From: Rhizobium sp. Pop5
GTDB lineage: Bacteria > Pseudomonadota > Alphaproteobacteria > Rhizobiales > Rhizobiaceae
Assembly: GCF_024721175.1 (NCBI RefSeq)
Contig: NZ_CP099399.1
Coordinates: 3,111,001 to 3,175,000 of the forward strand
Direction of reading: 5' to 3'
DNA length: 64,000 nt
In this document: positions 63,967 to 64,000 of the stretch, piece by piece
Position numbering within the stretch: the first letter of the stretch is position 1
Layout: each line of letters begins with the position of its first letter
Notes under the pieces: model-generated
The model's input: only the letters and a program-made list of their open reading frames with translations
Database searches by the model: none
What the model was told of the DNA's origin: nothing
Program-made: the position numbers and the translations under genes

Positions 63967-64000
63967 TCTCATTGCCAATGCTCATCTATATTTGGATTTG

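Overview
The window looks like chromosomal DNA of a fast-growing rhizobium (Rhizobium leguminosarum/etli group or a close relative). The evidence is the high GC content with strong wobble-GC codon use, the density of Ugp-type ABC transporters and LysR/ROK/Crp regulators, ExoY/ExoF/ExoP-like polysaccharide genes, a rhizobial-style intergenic palindrome, and an rRNA operon ending 23S-5S-tRNA-fMet whose 23S gene has a helix-9 intervening hairpin. This species call is inference. I saw no transposase, phage gene or CRISPR array.

Left part (1-24 kb): efflux and small-molecule metabolism. A dehydratase (cut by the edge) follows a 3-hydroxyisobutyrate-dehydrogenase-like gene. A minus-strand unit holds a serine-less alpha/beta-hydrolase and an RND adaptor/permease pair, divergent from a LysR gene. 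Then come an SDR/LysR pair, a 3-methyladenine DNA glycosylase, a coupled marR-emrA-emrB operon, a decayed antiporter tail, and a second RND adaptor/permease pair on the plus strand. Neither RND pair has its own outer-membrane channel gene. A PPP-type phosphatase, an SfnB-like flavoprotein, an Rrf2 regulator, an SDR, a TIM-barrel isomerase, a carboxymuconolactone-decarboxylase-like protein and a cupin protein follow.

Middle (24-37 kb): two sugar-type ABC import systems back to back. The first is ugpBAEC (glycerol-3-phosphate/glycerophosphodiesters). The second is a ROK-regulated operon encoding a binding protein, two permeases, a SIS-domain protein, a PfkB kinase and an ATPase. This gene content resembles fructosamine (Amadori compound) uptake and deglycation operons.

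Right part (36.7-56 kb): a Wzx/Wzy-dependent polysaccharide locus. A minus-strand operon (Crp-type regulator, two GT4 enzymes, Wzx flippase, GH16 glycanase) diverges from a plus-strand series (ExoY-like initiating transferase, chain-length protein with a degenerate kinase domain, GT2, ExoF/Wza-like export protein, candidate Wzy polymerase, GT8, GT2). At its end lies a second copy of the control module: a paralogous Crp regulator divergent from a shortened ExoY paralogue, with a paralogue of a 99-residue membrane protein. Both ExoY-like genes carry the same candidate operator at nearly the same distance (66 and 67 bases) before the start codon. An acyltransferase closes the region.

End (56-64 kb): PQQ glucose dehydrogenase (gcd), a class III adenylate cyclase with TPR repeats, and the 3' part of an rrn operon on the minus strand (23S, 5S, tRNA-fMet, terminator).
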